NCBI GenBank assembly: GCA_022562835.1
Contig: JADFOM010000061.1
Location: 1-10,697, forward strand
DNA length: 10,697 nt
DNA from: Acidobacteriota bacterium
Lineage (GTDB): Bacteria; Actinomycetota; Acidimicrobiia; Acidimicrobiales; SHLQ01
Direction of reading: 5' to 3'
Below, in pieces: positions 1 through 5,651 of this stretch. The notes beneath the pieces were generated by a model. It searched no databases and had not been told where the DNA came from. It saw only the letters and a list, made by a program, of their open reading frames with translations. A program made the position numbers and the translations under genes. The stretch's first letter is position 1. The number at the start of each line of letters is the position of its first letter.

Positions 1-53
1 CCCCGTTCGGACCCCTTGTTGCAGTTCGTAATAAGTCAGACCTCACCCCGGAC

Positions 54-230
54 TCACTCCATGACGATGTCCCAGCGGTCGAGGCAGTCTGCGCAGCGAT
101 AGGCGACTATGTCACCGGGTGCGAAACCCTCATCGGGCTTGTAGGACAGCCGCGAACACTTGCCGCCACAGTCGACACAAATCACGGTTTCGGGAACTTC
201 GAAGTTGTCATGTCGGCCTGCATCGGTCAC
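54..230 (-). CDS. Small zinc-ribbon protein (58 aa), function unknown
   Basis: Unrecognised small protein read on the minus strand. It has two CxxC pairs, Cys18-Val-Asp-Cys21 and Cys46-Ala-Asp-Cys49, separated by 24 residues, plus an extra Cys25. This is the spacing of a zinc ribbon that holds one structural zinc ion. The tail CLDRWDIVME and the stretch SYKPDEGFAPGDIVAYR look like a compact beta-ribbon. There is no signal peptide or membrane segment, so it is probably cytosolic. The frame has no ATG before the upstream stop at 261-263. I chose GTG at 228-230; a shorter form from GTG 183-185 would still keep all five cysteines. No clear Shine-Dalgarno precedes it, but a -10-like CATTAT lies exactly 6 nt upstream of the GTG, which suits a leaderless mRNA. 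It is divergent from rsmD. The cysteine pattern, rather than length, is what supports it as a real gene. RNA, DNA or protein binding are all possible. Confidence 0.6.
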   Translation of the reverse strand: MTDAGRHDNFEVPETVICVDCGGKCSRLSYKPDEGFAPGDIVAYRCADCLDRWDIVME

Positions 231-235
231 ACCGG

Positions 236-242
236 CATAATG
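236..242. promoter_or_regulatory. Candidate shared (bidirectional) -10 element for rsmD and the zinc-ribbon gene
   Basis: The 11-bp sequence GGCATAATGCC (234-244) is a near-perfect palindrome. Read on the plus strand it gives CATAAT (236-241), five of six matches to TATAAT, 7 nt before ATG 249 of rsmD. Read on the minus strand it gives CATTAT (242-237), 6 nt before GTG 230 of the zinc-ribbon gene. Both spacings fit leaderless starts. I see no good -35 at 17 bp for either direction; TTGTCA at 205-210 is 25 bp from the plus-strand hexamer, which is too far. The assignment is inferred from spacing and symmetry only. Confidence 0.35.
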
Positions 243-248
243 CCATGG

Positions 249-815
249 ATGCGTATCATTTCAGGTGCATGGGGAGGGCGGAGATTGCAAGCACCCTCCG
301 ACGATCGGATTCGGCCGACCCCGGACCGAGTTCGCGAGGCGATGTTCAACACTCTGTACTCGCTGTCAGGACGCGACGATGGCTGGAGTGTTGAGAACGC
401 CACCGTTCTAGATCTTTTCTCCGGCACCGGCGCACTCGGCATCGAGGCACTCTCACGCGGCGCTCGATCGGTTGGCTTCATCGAGTCCGACCGATCTGCG
501 CTGGAACTCATCGAGCAGAATCTCGCACAACTTGGCGCCGACGAGAAGATTGCGACGGTCATCTCGATCGATGTTCTCCAATATCTCAAGTCGGTCGAGC
601 GACCTGGCGCCGATCTCGTCTTTGCTGACCCTCCCTACGGTTACGATCTTTGGGCGGAGCTGATGGACGCCCTTCCGGCGGATCGCCTCGTGGCCGAATC
701 CAGCGGCGAGTTGGACGAGCCCACCGGCTGGCGGTCTATCGCATCGCGCTCCTATGGGACTAGCGTATTGACGTTCTTCGAGAGCACCCGGATCCAAGGC
801 AAGGAAGATCGATGA
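249..815 (+). CDS. rsmD: 16S rRNA (guanine-966-N2)-methyltransferase RsmD
   Basis: SAM-dependent enzyme that makes m2G966 in 16S rRNA of the 30S subunit. With the start at ATG 249 the protein is 188 aa, normal for the family, and begins MRIISGAWGGRRLQAP, matching the usual MRVIAGxxxGRRLxxP opening. Landmarks in order: RPTPDRVREAMFN at 22-34, the SAM-binding motif I DLFSGTG at 55-61 followed by GIEALSRGA, the acidic motif II around ES80-D81, and the catalytic DPPY at 127-130. The frame stays open upstream with in-frame ATGs at 210 and 240, but those additions have no family counterpart. No Shine-Dalgarno precedes 249; a CATAAT 7 nt upstream suggests leaderless translation. Its last four bases overlap the coaD start (ATGA), so the two are probably coupled. 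Pairing of rsmD with coaD is very common in bacteria. Confidence 0.95.
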   Translation: MRIISGAWGGRRLQAPSDDRIRPTPDRVREAMFNTLYSLSGRDDGWSVENATVLDLFSGTGALGIEALSRGARSVGFIESDRSALELIEQNLAQLGADEKIATVISIDVLQYLKSVERPGADLVFADPPYGYDLWAELMDALPADRLVAESSGELDEPTGWRSIASRSYGTSVLTFFESTRIQGKEDR

Positions 816-1291
816 CCAAAGTGCTGTATCCGGGATCATTCGATCCGGTTCACAATGGCCACTGCGAGATTGTCGAGACGGCAGCGGAGGTGTTCGACCA
901 AGTTGTTGTCGCCGCGATCCGCAATCCGCAGAAGGGCGACGGTCTGTTCGACCTTGTCGATCGCCAAGAGATGTTGCGCGAGGTCTTCGCCCACCTCGAC
1001 AATGTCGAGATAACGATGTTTTCAAGCTTGGTGGTCGACCTCGCGAAAGAGATCGGAGCGGACCTCATCGTGAAGGGACTGCGGGCGGTGTCGGACTTCG
1101 AATCCGAACTGCGGATGGCGCAGATGAACAACGCACTATCCGGTATTCATACGGTCTTCGTGCCATCGACTTCAAGGCACTCGTTCCTGGCCTCAAAGCT
1201 AATCCGCGAGGTCGCTCGGTTCGGTGGTGACGTCTCGACGATGGTTCCCGATGTCGTCGCCAAGCGACTGAATGAAACGTTCGCGGCATGA
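812..1291 (+). CDS. coaD: Pantetheine-phosphate adenylyltransferase (CoaD)
   Basis: Fourth step of coenzyme A synthesis: 4'-phosphopantetheine plus ATP gives dephospho-CoA plus pyrophosphate, in the cytosol. The protein is 159 aa, the usual length. Nucleotidyltransferase motif GSFDPVHNGH at 8-17 (His14 and His17 of HxGH), the RNPQK loop at 37-41, and VKGLRAVSDFESELRMAQMN at 88-107 with the phosphate-contacting Arg91 are all present. The C-terminal ATP-binding segment reads SFLASKLIRE (124-133), where most CoaD proteins have SFxSSSLxKE; two of the three serines are replaced, by Ala127 and Lys129. The rest of the active site is intact, so I expect an active enzyme with a lineage variant. AAGGA at 801-805 is a good ribosome site 6 nt before the ATG. 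The gene overlaps rsmD and the next gene by 4 nt each. CoA is also the source of the ACP prosthetic group downstream. Confidence 0.95.
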   Translation: MTKVLYPGSFDPVHNGHCEIVETAAEVFDQVVVAAIRNPQKGDGLFDLVDRQEMLREVFAHLDNVEITMFSSLVVDLAKEIGADLIVKGLRAVSDFESELRMAQMNNALSGIHTVFVPSTSRHSFLASKLIREVARFGGDVSTMVPDVVAKRLNETFAA

Positions 1292-1857
1292 GTGAGCAAC
1301 AAGACCCTGACGTCGCCTTCACGGGACCAAGAAATGATGGGCTCGACGCGTCCGAGGCGTTGCTGCGACGCGCGCTCAGCACTCTCGAGAATGCGCGGCC
1401 GATGCCGCTATCCGCTTCGTCGATGGTCAACTCCGCCGAGTTGTCAGAGATGATTACCGACGCGGTCGAGCGGCTCCCCGACGAGCTGCGCGCAGCGCGT
1501 TGGTTACTGAAGGAGCGTGAGGAATTCCTAGCTAAGGCACGTCGTGAGAGTGATGAGATTCTCAGCGTGGCGCGTCGGCGCGCCGAACGGATGGTCGAAC
1601 GAACAGAGATTGCCAAGGCAGCTGAGACTCGTGCCCGACGCATCGTCGACCAGGCCGAAGCTGATGCGCGACGGGTTCGACTTCAGCTCGAGGACTTCTG
1701 CGATCAGAAACTCAACGCATTCCAGACGCTGATAGATCGAACGCAATCCCAGATCGACACCGGCCGAGCAAACCTGCGTCCGGTGCAGACCGTGCCAGGA
1801 GACCCGCTAGCCGATCCCGACGAGTCGACTTTCTTCGATCAGGACACAAGTGAATGA
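1288..1857 (+). CDS. SepIVA/DivIVA-like coiled-coil protein, probable septation factor
   Basis: Predicted cytosolic coiled-coil protein of 189 aa. Residues 1-40 are polar and low in complexity. Residues about 65-155 form one long charged helix rich in Arg, Glu and Ala with heptad spacing (KEREEFLAKARRESDEI, then ARRIVDQAEADARR), ending in a DQKLNAFQTLIDRT segment typical of actinobacterial DivIVA-domain proteins. Residues 160-189 are a disordered acidic tail. In Mycobacterium tuberculosis the essential septation protein SepIVA (Rv2927c) sits just before a DUF177 gene, rnc and fpg; the same neighbourhood here is the main argument for the assignment. The canonical DivIVA N-terminal membrane-binding motif is not evident. 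The start ATG overlaps the coaD stop as ATGA, with no clear Shine-Dalgarno, so translation is probably coupled. An ATP-synthase-b-like annotation would only reflect the coiled coil. Confidence 0.7.
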   Translation: MSEQQDPDVAFTGPRNDGLDASEALLRRALSTLENARPMPLSASSMVNSAELSEMITDAVERLPDELRAARWLLKEREEFLAKARRESDEILSVARRRAERMVERTEIAKAAETRARRIVDQAEADARRVRLQLEDFCDQKLNAFQTLIDRTQSQIDTGRANLRPVQTVPGDPLADPDESTFFDQDTSE

Positions 1858-2362
1858 CCCCCTAGTCGTCGAGGTCGCAAAGCTGCTTCAACGCGCAGGC
1901 AACGCGGAACCATTTCGAGACGTCGTTGTGATCGAGGGGCTCGTCGTTGGCGAAACGACCCTCGTCGATGGCCGTGTCGAGATCGACTTGATGCTCGAGG
2001 CGATTGTCGAGGGCATAGCGGTCGGTGGTCAGCTGTCGGCCGCCGCAGTTGCACCGTGCAGACGCTGCTTGAACGAGGTCTTGCTCGATCTGACCCTCGA
2101 GGTCATCGAGGTGTTCGAAACCGAGTCCGAGCCAGGCGACACCTACCCCATCGACCGTGACAAGACGATCGATCTTCGCCCCATGGTGCGCGAAGCGATC
2201 TTGTTGGCGTTGCCTCAGTTACTGCTGTGTGCTCAGGACTGTGCCGGACCCGATCCCGAACGATTTCCTACGTCGGGCGAGATGGGCGACGGAGCATCCG
2301 AGGAGACCAACTCGAGTAGTGACCCTCGATGGGCCGCACTTGATCAACTCGATTTTGACTGA
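1850..2362 (+). CDS. yceD: YceD/DUF177 family protein
   Basis: 170-aa member of the YceD (DUF177) family, which accompanies the L32 gene across bacteria and is implicated in 23S rRNA/50S maturation. The exact biochemistry is not established. Visible landmarks: CRRCLNEV at 70-77, the acidic EVFETESEPGD segment at 88-97, the LPQLLLCAQDC segment at 121-131, and the C-terminal DPRWAALDQL at 158-167. Most relatives continue after the second region as DCxGLCPxCG, giving another cysteine pair. Here it reads DCAGPDPERFPTSG, so only Cys70, Cys73, Cys127 and Cys131 remain and the second knuckle is rebuilt. The start is GTG 1850 with AGGA 5 nt upstream; it overlaps the previous gene by 8 nt (GTGAATGA). 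The next gene is rpmF, the standard partner. Confidence 0.85.
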   Translation: MNDPLVVEVAKLLQRAGNAEPFRDVVVIEGLVVGETTLVDGRVEIDLMLEAIVEGIAVGGQLSAAAVAPCRRCLNEVLLDLTLEVIEVFETESEPGDTYPIDRDKTIDLRPMVREAILLALPQLLLCAQDCAGPDPERFPTSGEMGDGASEETNSSSDPRWAALDQLDFD

Positions 2363-2483
2363 ACTCTGCGTGGTTGGTGCATCATGGGCGTTGAGTCGGC
2401 GTTTTTGGGCCGTAGCAGAACACGTCGACCGGGCCTAGCATTGTGGGCTGCCCCACTACGGGCCGCGAAGAAGGACCTCTCTC
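2363..2483 (+). promoter_or_regulatory. Intergenic leader of rpmF with weak promoter candidate
   Basis: These 121 bp lack a credible gene and follow a run of overlapping genes, so an internal promoter is plausible. The best -10-like hexamer is TAGCAT at 2436-2441, but no convincing -35 lies 16-19 bp before it. A short hairpin, GTGGG (2443-2447) and CCCAC (2452-2456) around a 4-nt loop, follows directly and would fall near the mRNA 5' end. It has no T-run, so it is not a terminator. The strong ribosome site AAGAAGGA is at 2468-2475, 8 nt from the rpmF ATG. I see no clear Zur operator, although zinc-type L32 genes are Zur-controlled in some actinobacteria. Confidence 0.25.
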
Positions 2484-2663
2484 ATGGCAGTGCCAAAGAA
2501 AAAAACCTCGAAGGCCAAGAGCCGCAGCCGACGCGCGTCGGCGTGGACCGTCAAGGTGCCTTCGCGCAGTGTGTGCCCTCGTTGCAACGCTACGAAGCTC
2601 CCCCACGTAGTGTGCGGGAACTGCGGTTGGTACGGCGGACGCCAGGCCATCGACGTCGACTGA
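2484..2663 (+). CDS. rpmF: 50S ribosomal protein L32 (zinc-binding type)
   Basis: Small basic protein of the large ribosomal subunit, 59 aa, the family's normal size. It opens MAVPKKKTSKAKSRSRR, the near-invariant L32 start, with a strongly basic arm to about residue 18. A zinc ribbon follows: Cys31-Pro-Arg-Cys34, nine residues, then Cys44-Gly-Asn-Cys47. The end is GWYGGRQAIDVD, close to the common CGxYxGRxV ending. All four cysteines are present, so this is the zinc-dependent (C+) paralogue type; a cysteine-free version could exist elsewhere in the genome. AAGAAGGA at 2468-2475 is a clear ribosome site. Its place between yceD and plsX is the classical order in many bacteria. Confidence 0.97.
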   Translation: MAVPKKKTSKAKSRSRRASAWTVKVPSRSVCPRCNATKLPHVVCGNCGWYGGRQAIDVD

Positions 2664-2724
2664 CAACCAGCGAGGACCCTCTGGGCGAGTCCCAACCGGT
2701 CCGCTGATCGTGTCGTCGCAGCAC

Positions 2725-2730
2725 TAGTCT
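2725..2730 (+). promoter_or_regulatory. Candidate -10 element for leaderless plsX mRNA
   Basis: TAGTCT fits the TANNNT consensus used by actinobacterial housekeeping sigma factors. It ends exactly 6 nt before ATG 2737, so transcription would begin at the start codon itself. There is no Shine-Dalgarno in the preceding 20 nt, which agrees with leaderless translation. No good -35 is visible near 2702-2707. The 73-bp rpmF-plsX gap contains nothing else I can name. Confidence 0.35.
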
Positions 2731-2736
2731 TCGAAG

Positions 2737-3717
2737 ATGCTTCCCGTCGCTGTTGATGCAATGGGCGGTGATCACGCGCCTGGATCTGTTCTCGAGGGCG
2801 CGAGAATTGCCGTCGAAGAACGCAACATTCCCGTCGTCTTGGTTGGCCGTTCTGCCGAGCTGGACACCAACCTTGAGGTGATCGAAGCATCCGAGGTCAT
2901 CGCGATGGATGCCGATCCGGCATCGAGCGTACGGACGATGAAGGACTCGAGCCTGGTCCGCGCTGCGGAGGCCGTGCGGGATGGCAACGCGTCGGCGATG
3001 GTGTCCGCGGGAAACACCGGAGCGACGATGGCTAGCGCTCTGTTGCGAATGGGGCGAATCAAAGGTGTAAAGCGACCAGCCATTGCGACGCCGATACCGT
3101 CGCCGTCGGGCAAACCCACGGTGTTGCTCGACGCCGGCGCGAACGTCGAGTGTTCGCCGGAGTGGCTCGTGCAGTTCGCGCAGATGGGGGCGACCTATGT
3201 GCGCGAACGTTTTGAGACTGCCCATCCACGTGTCGCGCTCTTGTCCATCGGTGAAGAAGCCGGCAAGGGCAACGCCCTGGTCAAATCGACGTACGGCCTG
3301 TTCGATGAGCTCGACTGGTCAACAATAGGGGCGCAGTTCGTCGGCAACGTTGAAGGACGAGACCTGATGGCCGAGAAGGCCGACGTCGTCGTCACCGACG
3401 GTTTCACCGGCAACGTTGCCCTCAAGTCGCTCGAAGGGGCTATGACGGCCTTCGCTACGGCACTATTCGATGCGCTGGGGTCCTCGCCACAGGTGGCATC
3501 GGCCGCCGAGGCCCTCGGCCCAAGCCTCGATGCACTCATCGCCCGCTTCCATCCCGACACATACGGGGGCGCAATGCTTCTCGGTACCCGAGGCGTGTGC
3601 ATTATCAGCCACGGAGCGTCGACACCGATCGCGATCGCGAACGCGATAAGCGTCGGGGCCGAGATGGCCGAGGTCGGCTTGGTGTCCAAGCTGGAGGAGT
3701 CGGTAGCCCCCATCTAG
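2737..3717 (+). CDS. plsX: Phosphate acyltransferase PlsX
   Basis: Peripheral-membrane enzyme that moves the acyl chain from acyl-ACP to phosphate, giving acyl-phosphate for PlsY and so starting phosphatidic acid synthesis. The protein is 326 aa, the usual length. Landmarks: DAMGGDHAP at 7-15, SAGNTGATMASALLRMGRI at 90-108, KPTVLLDAGAN at 126-136, LLSIGEEAGKGN at 168-179, FVGNVEGRDL at 201-210, VVVTDGFTGNVALKSLEGAM at 217-236 and YGGAMLLGTRGVCIISHGAS at 276-295. All the family's conserved blocks are present. ATG 2737 gives the expected short N-terminus before VDAMGG. The next gene, acpP, encodes the carrier of its substrate. The fabH, fabD and fabG genes that often sit between plsX and acpP are absent here. 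Confidence 0.97.
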   Translation: MLPVAVDAMGGDHAPGSVLEGARIAVEERNIPVVLVGRSAELDTNLEVIEASEVIAMDADPASSVRTMKDSSLVRAAEAVRDGNASAMVSAGNTGATMASALLRMGRIKGVKRPAIATPIPSPSGKPTVLLDAGANVECSPEWLVQFAQMGATYVRERFETAHPRVALLSIGEEAGKGNALVKSTYGLFDELDWSTIGAQFVGNVEGRDLMAEKADVVVTDGFTGNVALKSLEGAMTAFATALFDALGSSPQVASAAEALGPSLDALIARFHPDTYGGAMLLGTRGVCIISHGASTPIAIANAISVGAEMAEVGLVSKLEESVAPI

Positions 3718-3852
3718 CCCATCAGCGCAGAGATCGCGGCACATTCGCAGCTGGCGTACGACGTAAGGGCGTCTTTTCACAAACGCACAAGGTATCGTGT
3801 TTCGTGGTACCGGCCCGTCGAGTAAGGCGGTGACGGAACCAGAGGAGGAACC
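3718..3852 (+). promoter_or_regulatory. plsX-acpP intergenic region with possible promoter and strong ribosome site
   Basis: These 135 bp contain no credible gene. TATCGT at 3793-3798 is a TANNNT-type -10 candidate without a good -35. An imperfect dyad flanks it: CACAAAC (3779-3785) faces GTTTCGTG (3799-3806), with one extra base on one arm. It could be an operator or chance. AGAGGAGGAA at 3841-3850 is the strongest Shine-Dalgarno in the window and lies close to GTG 3853. High-level translation is expected for an acyl carrier protein. No terminator hairpin with a T-run is seen after plsX. Confidence 0.3.
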
Positions 3853-4143
3853 GTGCCGGCAGAAACGCATGTAGAACAAGGCCCGATTAGCCGCGATGAG
3901 GTATTAACAATCGTTCGCGACCGCCTTGCCGACATACTCGAAATCGAGCCGAGCCAGATTGCTGAGGGAGACGCCCTCAATGACGATCTCGACGCCGATT
4001 CGCTCGCTTTGATCGAGTTGGTCGAAGCGCTCGAGGAAGAACTCGGCGAGCGTTCGGTGGGTTTTCGAATCGATGACGAGGATCTCGAGGACCTCAAGTC
4101 GGTGCGAGACGCCGTCGACTACGTCGTCGAAAAACTTGGCTGA
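3853..4143 (+). CDS. acpP: Acyl carrier protein
   Basis: Small acidic carrier that holds growing fatty-acyl chains on a 4'-phosphopantetheine arm attached to serine. It is 96 aa, somewhat longer than the usual 75-85, because of about 12 extra N-terminal residues (MPAETHVEQGPI). The attachment motif is DADSLALIELVEALEEELG (47-65), with Ser50 the modified residue; helix IV follows in DEDLEDLKSVRDAVDYVVEKL (75-95). The composition is strongly acidic, as expected. It starts at GTG 3853 behind a GAGGAGG ribosome site. Position between plsX and rnc is the typical location of the primary fatty-acid ACP, so a secondary-metabolism carrier is less likely. The holo form needs CoA, whose synthesis gene coaD is in the same cluster. 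Confidence 0.93.
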   Translation: MPAETHVEQGPISRDEVLTIVRDRLADILEIEPSQIAEGDALNDDLDADSLALIELVEALEEELGERSVGFRIDDEDLEDLKSVRDAVDYVVEKLG

Positions 4144-4831
4144 CCTGCGCGATCGCGTTGACTCCGAACAACTTCTGACCCTGGCGGTCACGCACCGCTC
4201 GTTCTGCGCGGAGCACGAGGGCGTCCCTTCCAATGAGCGTCTCGAGTTTCTCGGTGATGCGGTGTTGGGATGTGCCGTAGCGGAACATCTCTACCAACGA
4301 TTTCCGCAGATGCCCGAAGGGCAACTATCCAAGATGCGCGCCGAGGTCGTCAACACGGTGAGCCTTGCGGAAATCGCCGCCGAGTTAGGGCTCGGCGATG
4401 AGTTGCGTCTTGGCAAAGGTGAGCTCATCTCGGGTGGTCGCGAGAAGATCTCAATTCTTGCCGATGCGCTCGAGGCCGTCATCGCCGCGATCTTCCTGAA
4501 CGAGGGATTCGAGCAGGCTCGCAACTTTGTGCTCGAAGTGATGGCAGATCGCATCGACCATGCCGCGGCTGGTCCGGGTGCGGCCGATCATAAGTCACGT
4601 CTCCAAGAACTCGCCGCGCAGCTCGACCGTGCGGCTCCCACCTACCGAGTCGAGTCGTCAGGACCCGATCACGACAAACGTTTCGCAGCCAGCGTGTGGG
4701 TCGGCGACGAGATCGTCGGCAGCGGCGACGGTGGATCCAAAAAACAGGCCGAGCAAATGGCCGCAGAGCGAGCATGCGAATTGCTTGAACACACGATTGA
4801 TGAGATAGAAACCGAGGGCGCAGATGCGTGA
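4136..4831 (+). CDS. rnc: Ribonuclease III
   Basis: Double-stranded-RNA endonuclease that cuts 30S pre-rRNA and structured mRNAs. I place the start at TTG 4136, which overlaps the acpP stop by 8 nt (TTGGCTGA) and yields 231 aa, a normal length. An in-frame ATG at 4073 lies inside acpP and would add 21 residues that are only acpP read in another frame. Landmarks (TTG as 1): THRSF 19-23, the signature NERLEFLGDAVLG 33-45 with metal ligands Glu37 and Asp41, then LADALEAVIAAIFL 108-121 with Asp110 and catalytic Glu113. A double-stranded RNA-binding domain follows from DHKSRLQELAAQ (151-162) to GSKKQAEQMAAERACELL (200-217). All catalytic residues are present. No strong ribosome site precedes the TTG, so translation probably depends on acpP coupling. 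Confidence 0.95.
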   Translation: MADLRDRVDSEQLLTLAVTHRSFCAEHEGVPSNERLEFLGDAVLGCAVAEHLYQRFPQMPEGQLSKMRAEVVNTVSLAEIAAELGLGDELRLGKGELISGGREKISILADALEAVIAAIFLNEGFEQARNFVLEVMADRIDHAAAGPGAADHKSRLQELAAQLDRAAPTYRVESSGPDHDKRFAASVWVGDEIVGSGDGGSKKQAEQMAAERACELLEHTIDEIETEGADA

Positions 4832-5651
4832 ACTTCCCGAGATCGAAACCTATCGCCGTGACCTTGAGCGTGAGGTCGTGGGCAAGAAGATCAAGCTCGC
4901 GCACGCTGAATCGATGGCGCTGCTGCCGCGCTACAGCAACCGCAAGTCCTTTTTTGGCCAGCTCCCGGGTGTCAAAATCACTTCTGTAGCGCGACGCAGC
5001 AAGAACCTCGTGTTCGGTTTGGACAGCGAACAATTCCTCATCGTCATCTTGGGTGATACCGGGCGGCTGCGGCGAAATGCCAACAAGGATCCGCTCGACG
5101 ATGGCACTGAAATAGTCCTTACGTTTACCCAGCATGGCCAACTTCGAATCATCGACCGTGAGGGCAACGCCGACGTGTTCCTGATCGACGACGACGAGCT
5201 CGACGAACAGGTGCCGTACGACCTTGGTCTCGACGCGATCGACGAGACGATTTCGTGGACTCAGTTCGGCGAGCTGTTGATGAGCAGTGACATGAAACTA
5301 AAGGACTTTCTGAGCGACTCGAACGTCATCGTTGGCCTTGGTGATCTCTACGGCGATGAGACTCTGTTCGCTGCTGGACTGCGTTACGACCGCATGAGTT
5401 CGACGTTGTCCACCCAGGAGATCCGTCGGCTCTACCGAGGGCTTGTCGAGACGATGCACGACGCTGTCAAGTACCGCGGGACAACGCTCGAAGACGATGA
5501 CTACACCGACCTTTCCGGCGAAGCGGGCGTATTTGGTGACCACGTGCAGGTGTATGGCAAGGAAGGTGCTCTCAGCCCTCGCTCGCGTGCGCCGATCGTG
5601 CGCGCCAAGTTTGGCAAACGCTGGGTCTACTTCTGCGAAACACAGATGTAG
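4824..5651 (+). CDS. Fpg/Nei-fold protein with degenerate catalytic and zinc sites
   Basis: Full-length (275 aa) homologue of formamidopyrimidine-DNA glycosylase, the enzyme that removes 8-oxoguanine and cleaves the abasic site. Recognisable: MRELPEIETYRRDLEREVVGKKI (1-23), ARRSKNLVF with the conserved lysine (Lys60), LGDTGRLR (77-84), the helix-two-turn-helix GLGDLYGDETLFAAGL (171-186), and a C-terminal KEGALSPRSRAPIVR...YFC hairpin (246-271). Key losses: the catalytic residue 2 is Arg instead of Pro; the zinc-finger CPRC is SPRS (Ser251, Ser254); the last CxxC is CETQ (Cys271, Gln274); GIGN is GLGD (Asp174); the loop Met of LGMSG is Asp78; the DPRRFG block reads DREGNA. Glu3 remains. The frame is intact, so this is not a decaying pseudogene. 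GAGGG lies 5 nt before the ATG, which overlaps rnc by 8 nt (ATGCGTGA). Mycobacterium has genuine fpg at this place. I infer a DNA-binding or altered-activity relative. Confidence 0.85.
   Translation: MRELPEIETYRRDLEREVVGKKIKLAHAESMALLPRYSNRKSFFGQLPGVKITSVARRSKNLVFGLDSEQFLIVILGDTGRLRRNANKDPLDDGTEIVLTFTQHGQLRIIDREGNADVFLIDDDELDEQVPYDLGLDAIDETISWTQFGELLMSSDMKLKDFLSDSNVIVGLGDLYGDETLFAAGLRYDRMSSTLSTQEIRRLYRGLVETMHDAVKYRGTTLEDDDYTDLSGEAGVFGDHVQVYGKEGALSPRSRAPIVRAKFGKRWVYFCETQM

Noticed and set aside
3..248. The rsmD frame is open from the left edge and could suggest a longer protein.
   Set aside because: The extra residues resemble nothing in RsmD, ATG 249 gives the exact family N-terminus, and the opposite strand holds a zinc-ribbon gene in the same register.
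2443..2456. GTGGG/CCCAC hairpin as a terminator.
   Set aside because: Only a 5-bp stem and no T-run follows.
2384..2707. A 107-codon plus-strand frame spanning the rpmF region.
   Set aside because: It is an out-of-frame shadow of rpmF, which is certain from its L32 start and four cysteines.
2590..3225. A 211-codon minus-strand frame opposite plsX.
   Set aside because: Arg- and His-rich low-complexity translation with no motifs, antisense to a clear plsX; typical of GC-rich DNA.
4073..4135. A longer rnc from ATG 4073.
   Set aside because: It would lie inside acpP and add 21 residues with no RNase III counterpart; TTG 4136 gives normal length.
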